From: Bacillus sp. T33-2 | Lineage (GTDB): Bacteria; Bacillota; Bacilli; Bacillales; Cytobacillaceae | NCBI RefSeq assembly: GCF_002860205.1 | Contig: NZ_PGVB01000007.1 | Location: 1 to 64,000, forward strand | Length of the DNA stretch: 64,000 nucleotides | Reading direction: 5' to 3' | Part shown: piece by piece, positions 1 to 9,235 of the stretch | Position numbering within the stretch: position 1 is the first letter of the stretch | Layout of the letters: each line of letters begins with the position of its first letter | Notes under the pieces: generated by a model | The model's database searches: none | What the model was told of the DNA's origin: nothing | The model's input: the letters and a program-made list of their open reading frames with translations, nothing else | Program-made: the position numbers and the translations under genes

Positions 1-83
1 TTCGTAGTGAACATGAAACGAATTATCACGATAATGGGTCAATAATAACCCATTTTACCCACCCTCAAAACGTAAAATACGAA

Positions 84-126
84 AAAAAGATTAGGGAAAG
101 TTCAAACTCATCCCCTAATCTTTTTA
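84..126. terminator. Bidirectional hairpin terminator
   Basis: Two arms reading AAAAGATTAGGG and CCCTAATCTTTT flank a loop of about 15 bases and give A- and T-rich ends on both strands. It lies just downstream of the STAS remnant on the minus strand and probably ended its transcript. Confidence 0.7.
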
Positions 127-189
127 ATTTCATTGCAGTAAATTTAAAGGCTTATATTTTCAGCAGTCTCGGCAAAACACCGCTTTTTT

Positions 190-411
190 TCATTTAAAAT
201 CATTCAAGGCCTGCCGCAAAATGGCGTAGGCTTTTATCGCATGAAAATCCAGTCCTAAAGCCACCATTGTTTGCGCAATTTCCGGACGTATCCCGGTTAT
301 AACGGCGTTCACTCCTAATAACTTGAGCGCCTTAATGACCTGAAAAATCTGTTTTGCAACTATAGTATCAACGATTGGTACTCCTGATAAATCCTGTCTT
401 GATATTTGTTT
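190..411 (-). pseudogene. RsbR-type STAS domain remnant (stressosome family)
   Basis: The minus strand reads as the C-terminal part of a STAS domain. It contains DLSGVPIVDT, then GVNAVITGIRPEIAQT and ALGLDF, which are hallmarks of RsbR/RsbS-family stressosome proteins. The frame ends at a TGA at 190 and is closed on its N-terminal side by a stop at 412-414, with no start codon, so only about 70 residues survive and the N-terminal sensor half is missing. I infer that an rsbR-like gene was truncated here. A short in-frame-looking stretch further upstream (about 425-475) may be more of the decayed gene but is not recognisable. Confidence 0.75.
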
Positions 412-579
412 TTATTTAATGACCGCAAATACTGTCTTTGCCCATAGATCCAACAGCTTAAACAAATTTCCATTTAAAAAACTGCTACATCGATTCGTTA
501 TTAATTACCATGAATTAAATTAATTCCTAATTCGAATTCTATCTATGTAAATAAAATCCAACCAATAGGAGTGCGACAA

Positions 580-1434
580 ATGTATTTTTATAAAGAAGAT
601 TTAATCAACATTATTGTCCCGGATAATCCGGACCCCCAGGCTGCAAAGGTAATGCAGGAAATTCTGGGCGGACGCTTTGGTGAAATGAGGACAATGATGC
701 AATATTTCTTTCAAAGCTCCAACTTCCGTGGTAAAGCAAAGCCTTTCCGGGATTTGCTGCGCGGGATATTCGTCGAAGAAATCGCTCATGTGGAACTTGT
801 CCAAACTACCATCAATATGCTGTTGAATGGGTCTGGAGAGGAACAGGCTGGAAATGCTGGTGCGGACGGGGCACCTCTTGACGAGGCGGTCAAGCATGCG
901 ATACCACATCACTTCATTATTGGAGCCCAGGCTTCCCTTCCTGAAGATGCCAATGGTAATCCATGGCTCGGCAACTACGTGTACAGTCATGGAAATTTAA
1001 TCAGTGACCTACTGGATAATATCGTCCTGGAATCAACAGGTGTCCTCCAGAAAACAAGAATTTATGAAATGAGCAGCAATAAAACCTTCAGGGAAACGCT
1101 CGCTTTCCTGATCGTAAGGGATAACGCCCATCAAAATGCCTTTGCAAAGGCCCTTGAAACCCTTGGTGTCGATTGGGGCAAGATCTTCCCAATCCCGAAT
1201 TACGACATCAATAAATACCCTGAATGCAAGAAATATGTAGATATGGGCTTCCATCATGCTCAATTTAATTTCAGGCTTGATAATACACTTATTGGTGAAA
1301 TTTTTAAGGGAGAGTCTCCAAGCAGAAGCAGCAATGAATTAGTCCTGACAGACCCTCCTGCCGGATACCCGGTCCCCTATCTTCCCGAGATGCCAAATGA
1401 GCACAGCCCTGGCTTAAATGACTTGACAAAATGA
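580..1434 (+). CDS. Manganese (non-heme) catalase
   Basis: The product is a 284-residue di-manganese catalase that disproportionates hydrogen peroxide in the cytoplasm. Family ligands are visible in order: a Glu in GGRFGEM, the EEIAH pair, a Glu in VLEST and a His in RDNAHQN. Length matches the family (270-300 aa). A GTG at 571 is in frame but overlaps the AGGAG at 567-571. The ATG at 580 sits 8 nt after that AGGAG and is the better start. The gene is monocistronic, with a hairpin directly after the stop. Bacillus homologues such as YdbD and YjqC are stress or spore associated; that role is inferred. Confidence 0.93.
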   Translation: MYFYKEDLINIIVPDNPDPQAAKVMQEILGGRFGEMRTMMQYFFQSSNFRGKAKPFRDLLRGIFVEEIAHVELVQTTINMLLNGSGEEQAGNAGADGAPLDEAVKHAIPHHFIIGAQASLPEDANGNPWLGNYVYSHGNLISDLLDNIVLESTGVLQKTRIYEMSSNKTFRETLAFLIVRDNAHQNAFAKALETLGVDWGKIFPIPNYDINKYPECKKYVDMGFHHAQFNFRLDNTLIGEIFKGESPSRSSNELVLTDPPAGYPVPYLPEMPNEHSPGLNDLTK

Positions 1435-1435
1435 A

Positions 1436-1500
1436 CCGTATCAGAAACGCCAAATCACTCACAGTACTGCCGGCTGGGTGGTTTGGCATTTTTGATACCG
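1436..1500 (+). terminator. Imperfect long hairpin after the catalase gene
   Basis: The segment around ACCGTATCAGAAACGCC pairs imperfectly with GGCATTTTTGATACCGT about 60 bases later. It begins at the catalase stop codon. The U-tract is poor, so termination efficiency is uncertain. Confidence 0.5.
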
Positions 1501-1525
1501 TTGGTAGATAGATACAAAAAATTTG

Positions 1526-1553
1526 AAAAGAGCAACCAAAGGGCTGCTCTTTC
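1526..1553 (-). terminator. Terminator of the small gene at 1556-1735
   Basis: AAAGAGCA and TGCTCTTT form an 8-bp stem that starts just after the stop codon of the minus-strand small gene. In that direction it is followed by a T-rich run near 1517-1526. Confidence 0.7.
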
Positions 1554-1555
1554 TG

Positions 1556-1735
1556 TTAACGCAGGAAGTTTTCACGATTGATTGCCAATAGATCATGGTT
1601 CAAACCAACAACATTCAAAAATGAATTAGCATCCATTCCCATCTGGAATCTATCTAATTCTTCATTGCTTAAAGTCAGCTCGCGATGAAAGGTTGTCCCC
1701 TCGATAGGTCTCAGTACACCATTCGCATCTGCCAT
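1556..1735 (-). CDS. Small conserved-looking protein, 59 aa, function unknown
   Basis: An ATG at 1735 follows a strong TAGGAGGTGAG ribosome binding site at 6-7 nt. The frame encodes 59 residues beginning MADANGVLRPIEG and ending NRENFLR, and is followed at once by a terminator. It is acidic to neutral, with no membrane segment and no Cys. The good translation signals and dedicated terminator argue that it is real. I do not recognise the family. A sporulation-associated role is possible only by analogy with other Bacillus small genes. Confidence 0.65.
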   Translation of the reverse strand: MADANGVLRPIEGTTFHRELTLSNEELDRFQMGMDANSFLNVVGLNHDLLAINRENFLR

Positions 1736-1893
1736 GGCTACTCACCTCCTACTAATAAGGTGCCAAGTAAATTGGATAACATGACAGGGAGAATAAGGCA
1801 ATGAAAAGGATTGCAACCTTTTGCATTATTATTTAATTTTAATGTGAAAAACTCAAAAAGAGCCCACCAATCCGCGACCCGGGCCTTACCGAA

Positions 1894-2040
1894 TTATTGT
1901 CTTCCTCTCGGTACCCTGGCAGGTTTTTGCTGTATTGATACATGCTGTGGTCGTATTGGGAAACTGTTTTGTTCCTGTTCGGGGGGTCCAGTAATGTCCC
2001 CCCGCTGGTTCAATTGATCAGTCTCTCTTCGGTTTGACAT
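1894..2040 (-). CDS. Small hydrophilic protein, 48 aa, function unknown
   Basis: The ATG at 2040 is preceded by GAGGAGGTGAAACG, an excellent ribosome binding site. The 48-residue product is rich in Gln, Pro and Arg (starts MSNRRETDQL, ends VPRGRQ) with no hydrophobic core, so it is probably disordered. It precedes the similar-sized gene at 1556-1735 on the same strand, about 160 nt upstream. Such polar peptides are common among Bacillus spore proteins, but no family signature is visible. Confidence 0.55.
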   Translation of the reverse strand: MSNRRETDQLNQRGDITGPPEQEQNSFPIRPQHVSIQQKPARVPRGRQ

Positions 2041-2254
2041 TCGTTTCACCTCCTCATAATAGGATGGATGAAAATTGAAGAAAATATTATAAAAGCCGAA
2101 TATCCATCATCAATCCAAATCTCATCACATTTGTTTGTTATTGAATCATTGATCAATGTTAGTTTTCCATGAATCAAATGACCAAAAAATAAGAGTTGCC
2201 TTTGCAACTCCAACAAATCTGCATTTATCCAGGTATCTAACACTGTGTGTAAGA

Positions 2255-4987
2255 TTAGCGACACAGGAGGTTTGCATGTCCAGTAGGGTTTGTTTCCATT
2301 TCACCCACCCGCTGTGACTTATAGGCAAGGGGAAGAAAAATTGAAAAGGTTGTTCCTGCTCCAAGTTCGCTTTCTATTTCAATTTTGCCGTTATGTTCCT
2401 CAATAATCTTAAAACACACCATTAACCCCAATCCTGTGCCCTTCTCTTTGCTTGAGTAAAAAGGTTCACCCAATAATGGGATTTTCTCTTCAGGTATGCC
2501 ACAGCCCTCATCTTTTATTTCGATTAGAACATGAGAATCGTCATGAATCTTTGTAGAGATCTCAATCTTTCCTCCATCCGGCATTGCCTCAATCGCATTC
2601 TTTAAGATATTTATCAGTACTTGTTTTATTTTATGTTCGTCACAGAATATCGCCGGGATGGCATGCTCAACTGACGAAAGAATATCAATTTTATTGTATA
2701 TGGCCTGGGATTCAAGGATTGATAAAGTCTTGCTTATAATCGTTTCAATATCATGATCATTGAATGCATTAACCTGAGGTTTCGCCAGTGATAAAAATTC
2801 TGTGACAATGCCGTCAACACGTTGCAGTTCTGACAGCATTAGGTCTATGTATTCCTTCTTTATCCGGTTCTGGAAAAGCTGGATGAACCCCTTTATTGAA
2901 GTAAGCGGATTCCGGATTTCATGGGCGACTGCGGCCGCTAACTGGCCAATGACAGATAACTTGTCCGATCTTCGCAGGAGCTCATAAGTTTTCTTTCTCT
3001 CACTAATATCACTCGTGAAAATGGTCAGTCCTATTAACTTTCCCTGATTATCACGCAACGAAGAAAAGGTAGCACTTACTTCGACTGCTTCGCCACATTT
3101 TTTTCTAAGAATGTTTTCGGCTCTGATTACGTTTGTCCCTTCTTGAATATGTTCAATAACTTGTTCGAAGTCCGCTTTGATTTCGTCAGGCAAAAATTGT
3201 TGGACCTTTTTTCCGATTGCCTCTTCCGGCTCAAATCCAAACATGGTTTTAACAGCTGGATTGATATTCTGTATTGTCCCATCGAAATGCACAATTAATA
3301 TACAATCTCCACTGTGATGAAACAACGATTCCATCAATTCTTTAGTTTGTCTTAATTCTTCGACAGCTTTTTTGCGGCACGATATATCATCGGCAATTCC
3401 GTAGACTCCGACCACTTCACCGTCTACCACAATCGGCACATTCTTGATATCGAGATAGATTTTCTCCCCATTTTTATGTATTGCGACTGTTTCATAAGTC
3501 TGTGGTGAACCCTCAACTGCTTGTAAAAAATGGTTCTTCGTAATATCCCGGTAATCCAAGTCCACAACAGGTATAAATGATTGACCTAAGGCTTCTATAG
3601 AATAACCCAAGATCTTCTCGAAGGGACCATTAATATCAAGCAGATTGCCCTCTAAATCCATTGTAAAAATGGCATTGGGGCTTTGTTGGAATAAGGATTT
3701 ATATTTTTGCTGACTTACTTTTAACAAGCGCTCAGCCCTTTTGTTTTCAGTGATATCACGGCCAATGACACATATCCTTTTAGGAAGGTCCTGTTCATGG
3801 GTCAGCGGCACCTTCATAAGATCGAGCGCCAGTTCCTTGCCGTCCACCATCGGCAGTATTGATTCAAAACGGACAGGGCTTTCGGTCTGCACGTCTTCAA
3901 TATGGCTAATTTCAGTATTAATCAAATGATTCCTTGCATTGGGATATAATTCCAGGAAATCTTTTGTGTTTAAACCGGATCTGTATGTATTTTGAAGTGA
4001 TAATTTATCGATTGCAGCCTGGTTAACCTCAAGCCAGCGGCCCTCTTCATCCTTTAAAATAACGATATCTGGAAGAGCGTCAATAAAAATCCTGAACCTC
4101 CTCTCATGTTCTTGTATCATTCGTTCTTCGACTTGGTCACGTTCGACTGCAAGCCCAACCAGGTCTGCGCAGCGTTCAACCATCTTTACTTCATTTTCCG
4201 AAGGGCTTGCTGGGAATGGATGATAAACAGCAAAAGAACCGACCACTTCTTCGTCCAGGAAAATCGGGACTGACCAGCAGGAACGTAAACCACATTCCAA
4301 TGGGAACTCACGAAAATTGGTCCACAATGGGTTGTTGGCAATATCCGGAGTAATGACCGTTTCACCTTTGAACATGGCTGTCCCGCATGATCCCACCTCG
4401 GGCCCAATCTCCAGATTCATCGCAAAGTCATAATATGCTTTCGGCAAATTAGGAGCAATGACTGTATCTATTCTACGTTTATCTTTGCCAAGGAAAAGAA
4501 TGGAACAATATGTTTTTATCCCAAAATATTCTTCCATTTTTACCGATATCTCTTCCAAAATATCAGCGAGTGATTCTCGTTTCACAATCATTTTCAAGAC
4601 TGTCTTCTTTATTTCCAATAAGGAATGGGTCTGTTTTTGTCTGGTAATGTCCTCAAAGCTGAAGACAACCGATCCTTCATTATGTACTTTCGTATAGCGG
4701 GCATTCATTTTAAGCCAAATTGGTTTTTCACGCCTGCCTGCCCGAATTTCAAGAGTGGATAATCCTTGTTTTACCAGTATTTTTCCAAGAGATTCATTAA
4801 AAAGGCTAATATCCTCGTGATATATCAAATCTGATATTAGTCCACTCAATATAAATTCTTTTGAGCATCCCAGCACGGTACATGCGAGGTCGTTCGCATA
4901 CGTGACTTCACTGTTCTTGTTGAAGACTATTATAGGTGTTGGGCTGTCATCGTATTTAAAGGAAAACACGTCACTGCTCGTATTCAT
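2255..4987 (-). CDS. Multi-PAS/GAF sporulation-kinase-like sensor histidine kinase
   Basis: This is a soluble 910-residue sensor kinase. Approximate order: PAS (10-105), GAF (140-285, with CGTAMFKGE and SCWSVPI), three further PAS domains (300-415, 425-540, 545-660), HisKA (675-740, phosphoacceptor in HEIRNPLTSIKGF) and HATPase (785-890; N-box NILKNAIEAM, G1 DEGCGIPEE, G2 GTGLGLMV). The core resembles KinA/KinE-type kinases that feed the Spo0A phosphorelay; that link is inferred. An in-frame upstream start at 5071 exists, but the ATG at 4987 follows GGGGGAT and begins directly at the first PAS. No response regulator is adjacent, so it is an orphan kinase, and no transmembrane segment is seen. 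Confidence 0.92.
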   Translation of the reverse strand: MNTSSDVFSFKYDDSPTPIIVFNKNSEVTYANDLACTVLGCSKEFILSGLISDLIYHEDISLFNESLGKILVKQGLSTLEIRAGRREKPIWLKMNARYTKVHNEGSVVFSFEDITRQKQTHSLLEIKKTVLKMIVKRESLADILEEISVKMEEYFGIKTYCSILFLGKDKRRIDTVIAPNLPKAYYDFAMNLEIGPEVGSCGTAMFKGETVITPDIANNPLWTNFREFPLECGLRSCWSVPIFLDEEVVGSFAVYHPFPASPSENEVKMVERCADLVGLAVERDQVEERMIQEHERRFRIFIDALPDIVILKDEEGRWLEVNQAAIDKLSLQNTYRSGLNTKDFLELYPNARNHLINTEISHIEDVQTESPVRFESILPMVDGKELALDLMKVPLTHEQDLPKRICVIGRDITENKRAERLLKVSQQKYKSLFQQSPNAIFTMDLEGNLLDINGPFEKILGYSIEALGQSFIPVVDLDYRDITKNHFLQAVEGSPQTYETVAIHKNGEKIYLDIKNVPIVVDGEVVGVYGIADDISCRKKAVEELRQTKELMESLFHHSGDCILIVHFDGTIQNINPAVKTMFGFEPEEAIGKKVQQFLPDEIKADFEQVIEHIQEGTNVIRAENILRKKCGEAVEVSATFSSLRDNQGKLIGLTIFTSDISERKKTYELLRRSDKLSVIGQLAAAVAHEIRNPLTSIKGFIQLFQNRIKKEYIDLMLSELQRVDGIVTEFLSLAKPQVNAFNDHDIETIISKTLSILESQAIYNKIDILSSVEHAIPAIFCDEHKIKQVLINILKNAIEAMPDGGKIEISTKIHDDSHVLIEIKDEGCGIPEEKIPLLGEPFYSSKEKGTGLGLMVCFKIIEEHNGKIEIESELGAGTTFSIFLPLAYKSQRVGEMETNPTGHANLLCR

Positions 4988-5104
4988 CCGAAATCCCCCG
5001 ATAGTAACATTAATTTGCAAAATATTTGTAAAACTATTATATAATAATTTGCATGAATGTGGGAATGACAATTAAATAGATAAAGAATGCATCCTTCTAC
5101 CAGA

Positions 5105-5131
5105 TAAAAAAAAGACCGCAAGAAGCGGCCT
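5105..5131 (-). terminator. Terminator of the ribonucleotide reductase operon
   Basis: On the minus strand GGCCGC-TTCTT-GCGGTC is followed by a run of T residues. It lies about 115 nt after the flavodoxin stop codon, the last gene of the operon. Confidence 0.85.
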
Positions 5132-5246
5132 TAGATAGTTTAATTTAATGAGGTGATTTACTAATCCTTGCGTTCATTGAGTCGGTTGGGGTTTTGAACA
5201 GCCACCTGCTAAAATATATGAGGACCATGACATAGCGCATCGCTTC

Positions 5247-5708
5247 TTATCGTCCTGGTGTTTCATGGAGGGTTACTCTCAGGCGTTTCATGACAGCTGC
5301 TACAAACTTGCGGCAGCGTTCGATGTCTGCTGCTTGCGGCAGCAGCTCTATCTTCAAGGTTGCAGCCAAATTTGTATGTACATAAAGCATATCCCTGAAA
5401 TCGTCAACTGCCCCGCAAAATTCCGGGTAGAAATGGTCGCCCGTCCCGGCAACCCCCGTTACGATATTCTTTACATCCTGCTCCTCGAATGCTTGATAAA
5501 GTGGGGCCATTTCATGGGGGATGTTACCATTCCCCCATGTGTATGTGCAAATGATGACCGCATCAAAACATGTCAGGTGCGGTATCGGAAATTGTTCAAC
5601 ATTGAAAACAGGGGCCTCTGCCTTCTCGCCTCGAAATATCTGATGCAGGATATCGGCGAGTTCCTTTGTGTTGCCTGTCACGGATGTATATACTAACGCA
5701 ATTATCAT
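5247..5708 (-). CDS. Flavodoxin, likely NrdI-type partner of the reductase
   Basis: The 153-residue protein has a flavodoxin fold: P-loop for FMN phosphate near the N-terminus (TSVTGNTKE), the TYTWGNGNIP segment, and GTGDHFYPEFCGAVD, closely like YkuN/YkuP flavodoxins. It starts 9 nt after the beta-subunit stop with only a weak ribosome binding site, so translation is probably coupled. The place of the classic small NrdI is taken by a longer flavodoxin. I infer that it supplies electrons or oxidant to assemble or repair the metal-tyrosyl radical cofactor of the beta subunit. A general electron-transfer role is the alternative. Confidence 0.85.
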   Translation of the reverse strand: MIIALVYTSVTGNTKELADILHQIFRGEKAEAPVFNVEQFPIPHLTCFDAVIICTYTWGNGNIPHEMAPLYQAFEEQDVKNIVTGVAGTGDHFYPEFCGAVDDFRDMLYVHTNLAATLKIELLPQAADIERCRKFVAAVMKRLRVTLHETPGR

Positions 5709-5717
5709 TTCATCGGC

Positions 5718-6764
5718 CTATAATTCATCGAAGCCATTGGACTGGGTCACTTTTGAATACGTCCTTGACTTCTGTTCAAAGAAATCCGATTTTGTGTCGT
5801 TGATCATTTCATCACTGAAAACATGGATCCATGGCATTGGATTGTCCCTGTCCTTATAGACATTCTGCAATCCAAGCTGCCTGAAGCGTTTGTTTGCCAG
5901 GTACTCAAGGTACTCCCCGAATTCTGTAAGGTCAATACCTTCAATGTCCTTTAAAATGACATTCGCCCATTCTTTTTCGAGCTGTATTGCAGCGTCTAAA
6001 GTTTTGTAGACATAAGCAACGTTCTCTTCTGTGTTCAGCTCGGGGTTTTCCGTCAAAAGAATCCGAATAAACTGAGCCATAAAATACGCATGCTGCATTT
6101 CATCCCTCTGGATATAGCTGATCATCGTACTGGTCTTAAGCATTTTTTGCTGACGCGCCAGATTGTAGAAAAAGGCAAAGCCGGCATAAAAATAAATCCC
6201 TTCAAGGTTGATTGAATTCACAGCCAGTTTAAAAAGGTTCAGTGGAGTAGGATTTTCCCTGAAGCTTTCATACGCATCTAAAATGAGCTGATTGCGTTTT
6301 CGGACTATCGGGTCGTCTTTGGCTTGAACAAACCGTCTGTTTTGTTCACTTAAAGGCACGAGTGAACTCAATATGTAAGAATATGATTCGTTGTGGACTG
6401 CCTCCTGCTGGGAAATGACCGCAAAAATCGCTTTAAAGCTGGAATCAGTGACATAATCCATCACCTGGTACATCGTCGGTGTCTGCAGGCTGTCCAGCGA
6501 AGCCAATTGCGTGTTGATCCTCAGGAAGACATCCTGCTCGGCCGGTGTCAGGAAGTCCCATTGTTTGATGTCATCCTGCATATTGATCTCCTGCGCCTTC
6601 CAGAAGTTTGAAAGCAGTGTCTGGTACAAATCGTACATCTGTGGGTATGCTATGTCATTCCAATTAAGCAGCCCAGATGATTTGCCGCCAATTATTCCTG
6701 TTGATTTATTGGGTGATTCAGGGTTCAACAGCTTGATCTTCGTTATTGGTGCATTGACATTCAT
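5718..6764 (-). CDS. nrdB: Class I ribonucleoside-diphosphate reductase, beta subunit
   Basis: This 348-residue R2-type protein carries the dimetal site and radical that initiate reduction of ribonucleotides. Visible ligands are Asp in ASLDSLQ, Glu and His in QQEAVHNESY, Glu in NLEGIYFYAG and Glu/His in QRDEMQHAYF. The Tyr in HNESY sits four residues after the ligand His, the position of the radical Tyr122 of E. coli, so this looks like a tyrosyl-radical enzyme. It starts 37 nt after the alpha subunit and precedes the flavodoxin, forming one operon behind the cobalamin riboswitch. Assignment to class Ia or Ib is not certain by eye. Confidence 0.93.
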   Translation of the reverse strand: MNVNAPITKIKLLNPESPNKSTGIIGGKSSGLLNWNDIAYPQMYDLYQTLLSNFWKAQEINMQDDIKQWDFLTPAEQDVFLRINTQLASLDSLQTPTMYQVMDYVTDSSFKAIFAVISQQEAVHNESYSYILSSLVPLSEQNRRFVQAKDDPIVRKRNQLILDAYESFRENPTPLNLFKLAVNSINLEGIYFYAGFAFFYNLARQQKMLKTSTMISYIQRDEMQHAYFMAQFIRILLTENPELNTEENVAYVYKTLDAAIQLEKEWANVILKDIEGIDLTEFGEYLEYLANKRFRQLGLQNVYKDRDNPMPWIHVFSDEMINDTKSDFFEQKSRTYSKVTQSNGFDEL

Positions 6765-6801
6765 GTAATATTGCCTCCTGTGTGTAATTGGTGCCTGAAG
6801 T

Positions 6802-9090
6802 TTAGCTATGGCAGGCCTCGCACTCCTCTATTTCAGCCTGGGACGTGCTCCGGACATAGTATGTTGTTTTAAGGCGCTGCTTCCATGCTTCCATATGGAG
6901 CTCAAGCAAATCCTTCGCTTTGATGTCGTGGCGGACGTATAAATTGAAGCTGATTGCCTGGTCTATATGGCGCTGGCGGGCAGCGTTCTGCCTGATGCTC
7001 CAGCGCTGGTCCAGTTCATGCCTCGCTCTCCGGTAATACTCATATGTTACATGGGTCAAGTCAGGAGCCGTCACCTTAAATTTAAAGTTCTTCTTTTCTT
7101 CAGCATATTCAACCGAATAAATTGGATCGATTCCATCTGTCGAACCGCCGATTTTCGCGGTTGATGAATTAGGGGCGACTGCCATCAGCCAGCCGTTGCG
7201 TATGCCATGTTCAGCGATCTCATCTTTCAACTGAAGCCATCGCTCAGAGCGGTAATCCCTGCGCTCGAAATACAGGCCGGTTTCCCACTCGGATCCTTTG
7301 AACTGGCTATATACGCCTTTTTCCCGGGCTATTTCCATGGAAGAACTGATTGTAAAATAGGCAATGTCCTCATACAGGCTATCCGCATATTCTACAGCTT
7401 CCTCGGACTCCCAATGGATTTTTTCAAGCGCAAGCAAATGGTGCCAGCCGAACGTTCCCAGCCCGACAGCCCTGTATTTCTTGTTTGTCGTTTCTGCCTG
7501 GCCGACTGATATAGTATTCAGGTCAATTACATTGTCGAGCATCCTTACCTGGATCCGGATCAGGCGTTCCAGTACCTTCGCCGGCACAGCCTTAGCAAGA
7601 TTGATGGAAGATAGGTTGCATATAACGAAATCACCCGGCTTGCGTACGATGACGATATTCCCATCTTCGTCACGGTATTCATTGACAATCGTTGTCGCCG
7701 ACATATTCTGGGCGATTTCCGTACATAAATTGCTGCAGTAAATCGAAGTCCTGCCTCTTCCTGTCAGGTGCTTGTTCGGATTTTGCCGGTTCACTTCATC
7801 ACGGTAAAACATATAAGGCGTTCCTGTTTCCAATTGTGCAACCATAATGCGGGCCATGATGTCCATTGCCCGGTAAGTTTTCCGCGGCAGAAGCGGATGG
7901 CTGACGGCCTCCTCATATTTTTCCGTGAAGTATTTTTTATCTGTTTCATCATAAAAATCTTCCAGCCCCAGTGCGTTTCCGTTCTCATCCTTCCAGCCCA
8001 TGACCTGTTTAATCTGGTGAGGACAGAATGTATGCCATTCCCCGATGCTTCTCCCGGATTCATCCACTTCCTGCAGTTTTTGCATAAATAAGTCAGGAAC
8101 AGTGACCCCTGTGAAGATATCATGCGCTTTTCGGCGTTCATCCCCGTTATTCGTTTTTAAATCAAGGAATCCGTTCATGATATCCTTGTGGAACAGGTCA
8201 AGGTAAATCGCGATCGCCCCCTGCCTTTGCCCGAGCTGGTCGACACTGACCGCGGTGTCGTTGATCAGTCTGATCCATGGCACAACCCCTGAAGAATTGC
8301 CTTTGAACCGTTTTATGTCTGAACCGAGGGCGCGGACCTTGCCGTAATAAATTCCGATGCCCCCGCCACCCTTGCTGAGCCTGGCAATATCCCAGTTATT
8401 CAAATAAATGCAGTCAAGAGAGTCATCTACTGTATCGATAAAACACGACGACAGCTGCCCGAAGCTTTTCCCTGCATTCGACAACGTCGGAGTTGCGACG
8501 GTCATATACAAATTGCTTAGAGCCCAATATGCTTCCTTTACAAGTTCGAGCCGTGCCGGCCTGTTTTCGTTTTTCATGATCGTCATCGCGATAATCATAA
8601 AGCGTTCCTGCGGAAGTTCATAAAGATTGCGGTCGTGGTCCATTGCAAGATACCTGTCTGCAAGCAAAAATAATCCTATATAATTAAATAAATAATCCCG
8701 TCCTGCATCGATTTCTTTTCCTAGTTCCCCAATTTCAGCTTTATTATAAGAGCCCAGGAGTTCACCGGAATAGATTCCTTTTTCTGTAAGTCTCTTTATC
8801 AAACTATTAAAATCCCCATATTTTAAAGAACTTGAATATCCACGGTTCGCAGCCGCCTTCTCATATAATTCATTCAGGTACAAGTGTGCAGCAACGAAGG
8901 TCCAATCGGGCTGGTCCATTGCGATCTGGTTCAACGAATAAAATAAAGCCTGCTGATTTGCTTCCTGTTCTGGACCATTCAGATCCTTGATGCGTTTGAT
9001 AAGATTTTGCGCGTCCAGGCCGTATTTCTTCGCAGCCTCTTTGATTACTTCAATAACATAGCTTTGTTCTGACTGAACCTCTGTCTTCAT
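6802..9090 (-). CDS. nrdA: Class I ribonucleoside-diphosphate reductase, alpha subunit
   Basis: This 762-residue catalytic subunit reduces NDPs to dNDPs. Seen in order: a redox Cys in QLSSCFID, the radical loop in SIYCSNLCTEI, the second redox Cys in VICNLSSINLA, APNSSTAKIGG, and a C-terminal ECEACHS tail whose CxxC reloads the active site. The first 90 residues resemble part of an ATP-cone, but the usual N-terminal KRDG-type start is absent, so overall activity regulation by dATP may be lost (inference). The ATG at 9090 follows AAGGAGG. Expression is predicted to be shut off by cobalamin through the upstream riboswitch and terminator. Confidence 0.95.
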   Translation of the reverse strand: MKTEVQSEQSYVIEVIKEAAKKYGLDAQNLIKRIKDLNGPEQEANQQALFYSLNQIAMDQPDWTFVAAHLYLNELYEKAAANRGYSSSLKYGDFNSLIKRLTEKGIYSGELLGSYNKAEIGELGKEIDAGRDYLFNYIGLFLLADRYLAMDHDRNLYELPQERFMIIAMTIMKNENRPARLELVKEAYWALSNLYMTVATPTLSNAGKSFGQLSSCFIDTVDDSLDCIYLNNWDIARLSKGGGGIGIYYGKVRALGSDIKRFKGNSSGVVPWIRLINDTAVSVDQLGQRQGAIAIYLDLFHKDIMNGFLDLKTNNGDERRKAHDIFTGVTVPDLFMQKLQEVDESGRSIGEWHTFCPHQIKQVMGWKDENGNALGLEDFYDETDKKYFTEKYEEAVSHPLLPRKTYRAMDIMARIMVAQLETGTPYMFYRDEVNRQNPNKHLTGRGRTSIYCSNLCTEIAQNMSATTIVNEYRDEDGNIVIVRKPGDFVICNLSSINLAKAVPAKVLERLIRIQVRMLDNVIDLNTISVGQAETTNKKYRAVGLGTFGWHHLLALEKIHWESEEAVEYADSLYEDIAYFTISSSMEIAREKGVYSQFKGSEWETGLYFERRDYRSERWLQLKDEIAEHGIRNGWLMAVAPNSSTAKIGGSTDGIDPIYSVEYAEEKKNFKFKVTAPDLTHVTYEYYRRARHELDQRWSIRQNAARQRHIDQAISFNLYVRHDIKAKDLLELHMEAWKQRLKTTYYVRSTSQAEIEECEACHS

Positions 9091-9110
9091 GTAAAATCCT
9101 CCTTATAAAT

Positions 9111-9141
9111 AAAAAATCCGCTCAAGGTAGCATGAGCGGAT
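9111..9141 (-). terminator. Riboswitch expression platform: intrinsic terminator
   Basis: On the minus strand ATCCGCTCA and TGAGCGGAT form a perfect 9-bp stem followed by TTTTTT, ending about 20 nt before the alpha-subunit start codon. It lies between the cobalamin aptamer and nrdA, so it is the likely regulatory terminator. Confidence 0.9.
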
Positions 9142-9235
9142 GAAACGATAACATCAAATGAAAGCACGGAATGCCTGCTTCCCTCTGGCGCCACCGTTCC
9201 ATCTTCCCAATCCCCGAAGAAGTGAAACATCTCAA

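Noticed and set aside
5265-5696. 143-aa plus-strand frame opposite the flavodoxin gene
   Set aside because: It lies entirely antisense to a well-supported flavodoxin, has no ribosome binding site and no domain.
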